The position numbers and the translations under genes are program-made. Shown piece after piece: positions 7,913 to 10,874 of a stretch of DNA of 10,874 nucleotides (position 1 is its first letter; each line of letters begins with the position of its first letter). The stretch covers positions 1-10,874 of the forward strand of contig JBEDUI010000278.1 in assembly GCA_040414495.1 (NCBI GenBank), in the 5' to 3' direction. The notes beneath the pieces are model-generated. The model ran no database searches. It saw only the letters and a program-made list of their open reading frames with translations, and was not told the origin of the DNA. The stretch is from DATAVB01 sp040414495 (GTDB taxonomy: Bacteria; Actinomycetota; Actinomycetes; Mycobacteriales; QHCD01).

Positions 7913-7951
7913 GCTCTATCCGCGCGGACGAGCCGTTCGCGCGGATAGAGC
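7913..7951 (+). terminator. Long GC-rich hairpin closing the xylA operon
   Basis: Perfect 14-bp inverted repeat, arms 7913-7926 (GCTCTATCCGCGCG) and 7938-7951, with an 11-base loop. It starts 8 bases after the stop codon of the TIM-barrel gene. There is no T tract, as is common for actinobacterial terminators. Confidence 0.75.
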
Positions 7952-7998
7952 TGGCCGATCGCTCGCTCGCCGGGCAAAGTCACAGACCCGCGCTTACA

Positions 7999-8014
7999 AA
8001 GCCCGAGAGGGCTT
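7999..8014 (+). other. Small hairpin with GAGA tetraloop
   Basis: AAGCCC (7999-8004) and GGGCTT (8009-8014) form a perfect 6-bp stem closed by GAGA, a GNRA-type loop. It lies in the 214-base gene-free spacer. It may be part of a leader structure or chance in GC-rich DNA. Confidence 0.45.
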
Positions 8015-8041
8015 GGCCCCGGGATCCGCCCGCGCTAGCCT
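8013..8041 (+). promoter_or_regulatory. Candidate promoter for the GH172 gene
   Basis: TTGGCC (8013-8018) and TAGCCT (8036-8041) are separated by 17 bases, the standard spacing. The -35 matches TTGACA at 4 of 6 positions and the -10 keeps TA...T. Transcription would start near 8048, right at the base of the following hairpin. The match is modest and the call is inferred from spacing and context. Confidence 0.35.
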
Positions 8042-8048
8042 CTTGCTT

Positions 8049-8072
8049 GGCCGCCCTCGGCGGCCTATTTTT
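8049..8072 (+). terminator. Intrinsic-terminator-like hairpin with T tract ahead of the GH172 gene
   Basis: GGCCGCC (8049-8055), loop CTC, GGCGGCC (8059-8065), then TATTTTT (8066-8072). This is a canonical intrinsic terminator shape and the only T-rich run of this kind in the spacer. It is 47 bases before the next start codon, so it either ends readthrough from the xylA operon, acts as an attenuator, or forms a 5' stem if transcription begins near 8048. Confidence 0.7.
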
Positions 8073-8119
8073 CGTACAGCTCAGCAATCGATTTCTGAAA
8101 GCTTCGAAAGGACTGGATG

Positions 8120-9208
<1,089 letters not shown>

Positions 9209-9304
9209 TGGTGCCGTAGCTGGCCGGGTCTGGACTCTGGTCTGGCCGCGCCGTAGCTGCGAAGATGTCGAGTTGGAATCGTCGCCTTCCTTTCAGGGGT
9301 CCAC
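9209..9304. other. Short repeat-bearing spacer between the GH172 and esterase genes
   Basis: The 96-base spacer holds a direct repeat GCCGTAGCTG at 9213-9222 and 9250-9259 and repeated GTCTGG units between them. CTTTCAG (9290-9296), the reverse complement of the CTGAAAG found in other leaders of this cluster, lies beside the Shine-Dalgarno. No terminator hairpin with a T tract is seen, so co-transcription of the two genes is possible. Confidence 0.4.
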
Positions 9305-10261
9305 ATGCCGTTGTTCGATTTCTCACCCGAAAAACTCCGCGAATACCTTCCCGAGCGGGGTGAGCCGGCCGACTTCGACGCGTTCTGGTCCAGCACGCTC
9401 GAGCAGGTGCGGCAGCACCCGTTGGACGCGCAGTTCACTCCGTACGACAACGGGTTGGCGAGCATCGACAGCTTCGATGTGACGTTCGCCGGCTGGAACG
9501 GGGAGCGGGTGCACGGATGGCTGCAGTTGCCGCGCGAGCGGACCGAGCCGTTGCCGTGCGTCGTGGAGTACATCGGGTACAGCGGCGGGCGTGGGTTGGC
9601 GATCGACCACCTGCTGTACGCCTCGGCCGGCTACGCGCACTTCGTGATGGACAGTCGTGGGCAGAGCGGGGCCGACACCGGTGACGCGCACGGTGTCGGC
9701 AGCCCGCACACGGTCGGCTTCATGACCGACGGGGTGCTCGACCCGCAGACGTACTACTACCGCCGGATCATGAGCGATGTGGTGCGGGCGATCGAGACGG
9801 CCCGTTCGCATGCCGCGGTCGACGCGTCGAAGATCGTCGCGGCCGGCGGTAGCCAGGGCGGCGGGTTGACGTTGGCCGCGGCCGGGCTGGTGCCGGACAT
9901 CGTCGGCGCGATGCCGGATGTTCCATTCCTGTGCCACTACCGGCGGGCGTCGGAAATCACAGCAAAGAACCCGTACGGCGAGATCGCGACCTTCTGTAAC
10001 AAGCGACCGGAGCATGTGGACACCGTGTTCTCGACGCTCGCGTACTTCGACGGTGTGAACTTCGCCGCCCGGGCGAAGGCGAATGCGCTGTTCTCGGTCG
10101 GCATGATGGACGACGTCTGTCCACCCTCGACGGTGTATGCCGCGTACAACCACTACGCCGGGCCGAAGGAGATCACGGTCTGGCCGTTCAACGGGCACGA
10201 GGGCGGTGGCCACCTGCAGGCGAAGGCGCGGGTGGAGTTCCTGCACAAACTCTTCAGCTGA
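9305..10261 (+). CDS. CE7-family acetyl xylan esterase / cephalosporin-C deacetylase
   Basis: An alpha/beta hydrolase of 318 residues, the usual CE7 length, expected to remove O-acetyl groups from short acetylated xylo-oligosaccharides and other small acetylated compounds. The ATG at 9305 follows AGGGG at 9295-9299. The family landmarks are all present: RGQ at Arg118-Gly119-Gln120, the nucleophile Ser183 in GGSQGG, Asp270 in MMDD, and His298-Glu299 in GHEGG. The N-terminal FDAFWSSTLEQV and the YIGYSGG oxyanion-loop segment also fit. There is no signal peptide, consistent with the cytoplasmic, hexameric CE7 enzymes. It follows the GH172 gene by 96 bases and is closed by a strong terminator. 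Its job is probably to deacetylate imported sugars so that the GH172 and xylose enzymes can use them. Confidence 0.95.
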   Translation: MPLFDFSPEKLREYLPERGEPADFDAFWSSTLEQVRQHPLDAQFTPYDNGLASIDSFDVTFAGWNGERVHGWLQLPRERTEPLPCVVEYIGYSGGRGLAIDHLLYASAGYAHFVMDSRGQSGADTGDAHGVGSPHTVGFMTDGVLDPQTYYYRRIMSDVVRAIETARSHAAVDASKIVAAGGSQGGGLTLAAAGLVPDIVGAMPDVPFLCHYRRASEITAKNPYGEIATFCNKRPEHVDTVFSTLAYFDGVNFAARAKANALFSVGMMDDVCPPSTVYAAYNHYAGPKEITVWPFNGHEGGGHLQAKARVEFLHKLFS

Positions 10262-10268
10262 GCTGTTT

Positions 10269-10314
10269 GGGCCCGGCCGACATTGCGTCCGGCCGGGCCC
10301 TGTTGTGTTTGCTT
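10269..10314 (+). terminator. Intrinsic terminator after the esterase gene
   Basis: Perfect 11-bp inverted repeat, arms 10269-10279 (GGGCCCGGCCG) and 10290-10300, with a 10-base loop and a T-rich tail TGTTGTGTTT from 10301. It starts 7 bases after the esterase stop. It also separates the convergent small gene on the minus strand, for which it would lack a T tract. Confidence 0.9.
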
Positions 10315-10585
10315 AGTGCTGCTGGGTGCCGTTGTGCGAAGGCGTGGGCAGGTGGTGGCGGGCGGCGTCGAGCTTCTCCCGGACCGGGCGTAGGACCGAC
10401 TCGGTAGGGATGCGACCCACGGCCGACCCCGCCTGTTCGCGCAGGACACCGGCGGCGCTCTGGACGGTTTGGCTGGACTTGATACGGGAGGCGGTGCTGG
10501 CGATGGTCTCGTACCGCTCGCGGCCCGCCTTGGCACCGAGTACGTAGCCGGTCGCCAGACCGAGCAAGAAGGCCAGTTTGCGCAT
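10313..10585 (-). CDS. Small YtxH-like membrane-anchored protein
   Basis: A 90-residue protein read from an ATG at 10585-10583 to a TAA at 10315-10313. A GAGAGG stretch lies upstream on the minus strand with normal spacing, and the start gives the familiar MRKLAFLLGLATGYVLGAKAG opening. Residues about 4-19 form one glycine-containing hydrophobic helix, followed by the basic AGRERYE stretch. The rest is polar, helical and Ala/Ser/Arg-rich. This layout matches YtxH-domain proteins, small stress-associated proteins of Gram-positive bacteria whose molecular role is unclear. The frame is open further upstream, but that part is in the spacer towards the tRNA genes and does not look coding. It converges on the esterase gene and is unlikely to belong to the sugar module. 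Confidence 0.8.
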   Translation of the reverse strand: MRKLAFLLGLATGYVLGAKAGRERYETIASTASRIKSSQTVQSAAGVLREQAGSAVGRIPTESVLRPVREKLDAARHHLPTPSHNGTQQH

Positions 10586-10663
10586 GTTTGTGACACCTCT
10601 CAGCGTTGCTCTCAGCGTGGAACAGGCCGTGCACGAGGACGGTTCCGGATACGGTACGCTGTT

Positions 10664-10687
10664 GCATCGATGCGGTCGAACGCATCG
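10664..10687 (+). other. Hairpin and palindrome in the tRNA leader
   Basis: CGATGCG (10668-10674) and CGCATCG (10681-10687) form a perfect 7-bp stem, ending 3 bases before tRNA-Asn. The left arm overlaps a 10-base palindrome GCATCGATGC (10664-10673), so two alternative pairings are possible. TACGCT at 10655-10660 is a possible -10, but no good -35 is seen. It may be a leader-processing structure. Confidence 0.4.
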
Positions 10688-10690
10688 CGG

Positions 10691-10763
10691 TCCTCCGTAG
10701 CTCAATTGGCAGAGCATGCGACTGTTAATCGCAGGGTTGTTGGTTCGAGTCCAACCGGGGGAG
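10691..10763 (+). tRNA. tRNA-Asn (anticodon GTT)
   Basis: A complete cloverleaf can be drawn. Acceptor stem TCCTCCG (10691-10697) pairs with 10756-10762, with one T-G pair, followed by discriminator G10763. The D stem is GCTC/GAGC, the anticodon stem TGCGA/TCGCA with GTT at 10724-10726, and the T stem GTTGG/CCAAC around TTCGAGT. The CCA is not encoded. Confidence 0.97.
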
Positions 10764-10774
10764 CATCACTTCCA

Positions 10775-10794
10775 GGCCGGCGAGCTGGCCGGCC
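10775..10794. other. GC-rich hairpin between the two tRNA genes
   Basis: GGCCGGC (10775-10781) and GCCGGCC (10788-10794) form a perfect 7-bp stem with a 6-base loop. There is no T tract. It lies 4 bases before the second tRNA and may be a processing signal in a two-tRNA transcript; given the GC content, chance cannot be excluded. Confidence 0.4.
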
Positions 10795-10798
10795 GTCC

Positions 10799-10872
10799 GG
10801 GGCGGTAGCTCAGCCGGTTAGAGCAGCGGACTCATAATCCGTCGGTCGTGGGTTCGAGCCCCACCCGCCCCA
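10799..10872 (+). tRNA. tRNA with CAT anticodon (elongator Met, or Ile2 needing lysidine)
   Basis: A complete cloverleaf. Acceptor stem GGGGCGG (10799-10805) pairs fully with 10865-10871, and the discriminator is A10872. The D stem is GCTC/GAGC, the anticodon stem GCGGA/TCCGT with CAT at 10833-10835, and the T stem GTGGG/CCCAC. The CCA is not encoded. The first anticodon-stem pair is G-T, and the variable-loop region reads CGGTC. As I recall it, E. coli tRNA-Ile2 has the same G-T pair, while elongator tRNA-Met has C-G there. A default annotation would be tRNA-Met; Ile2 is a real alternative. It lacks initiator features such as a mismatched first acceptor pair. Confidence 0.93.
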
Positions 10873-10874
10873 CG

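Noticed and set aside
5527..7983. Very long minus-strand open frame (818 codons), plus other long antisense frames such as 3782-5548 and 1579-2364
   Set aside because: These mirror firmly identified plus-strand genes (xylA and neighbours). In GC-rich DNA the antisense frame often lacks stops; no recognisable domains or operon logic were seen.
10586..10717. Upstream extension of the YtxH-like protein to 134 residues
   Set aside because: It would overlap tRNA-Asn at 10691-10717; the start at 10585 has a Shine-Dalgarno and the familiar MRKLAFLLGL opening.
10469..10837. Open frame of 122 codons over the YtxH-like gene and tRNAs
   Set aside because: It overlaps tRNA-Asn and the start of the second tRNA and is antisense to the small gene, so it is a shadow frame.

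Overview
The window reads as chromosomal DNA from a high-GC actinomycete. The genes show strong G/C preference at third codon positions, starts include GTG, Shine-Dalgarno sequences are clear, hairpins are GC-rich, the tRNAs lack an encoded CCA, and TTA codons are almost absent. The order cannot be fixed from the sequence alone.

Layout. (1) 1-182, minus: the 5' part of an unrecognised small gene cut by the window edge. (2) 183-474: a divergent spacer with a perfect 22-bp inverted repeat and a weak promoter candidate. (3) 475-2936: DNA primase (dnaG), translationally coupled by a GTGA overlap to a 176-residue conserved-type hypothetical protein. (4) 2950-7905: a sugar-catabolic block made of a xylulokinase only 13 bases behind the primase pair, then a Gfo/Idh/MocA dehydrogenase, a class I xylose isomerase with a full active site, and an AP-endonuclease-2-type TIM-barrel isomerase/epimerase. 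(5) 7906-8119: a hairpin-rich leader with a terminator-like element. (6) 8120-10261: a DUF2961/GH172 protein and a CE7 acetyl-xylan-esterase/cephalosporin-C-deacetylase-like hydrolase, closed by a strong terminator. (7) 10313-10585, minus: a small YtxH-like membrane-anchored protein. (8) 10691-10872: tRNA-Asn(GTT) and a tRNA with a CAT anticodon.

How the genes may work together. XylA and XylB form the standard D-xylose to D-xylulose to D-xylulose 5-phosphate route. The dehydrogenase plus TIM-barrel pair, the GH172 protein and the CE7 esterase suggest that the true substrate is a decorated or unusual glycoside, not free xylose alone. None of these enzymes carries a visible signal peptide, so the module probably acts in the cytoplasm on imported acetylated oligosaccharides or glycosides. 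No transporter or regulator lies in the window. The most distinctive point is this intracellular GH172 + CE7 + Gfo/TIM + XylAB assembly, placed between the dnaG unit and a tRNA pair.

No CRISPR array, insertion sequence, transposase or phage gene was seen.
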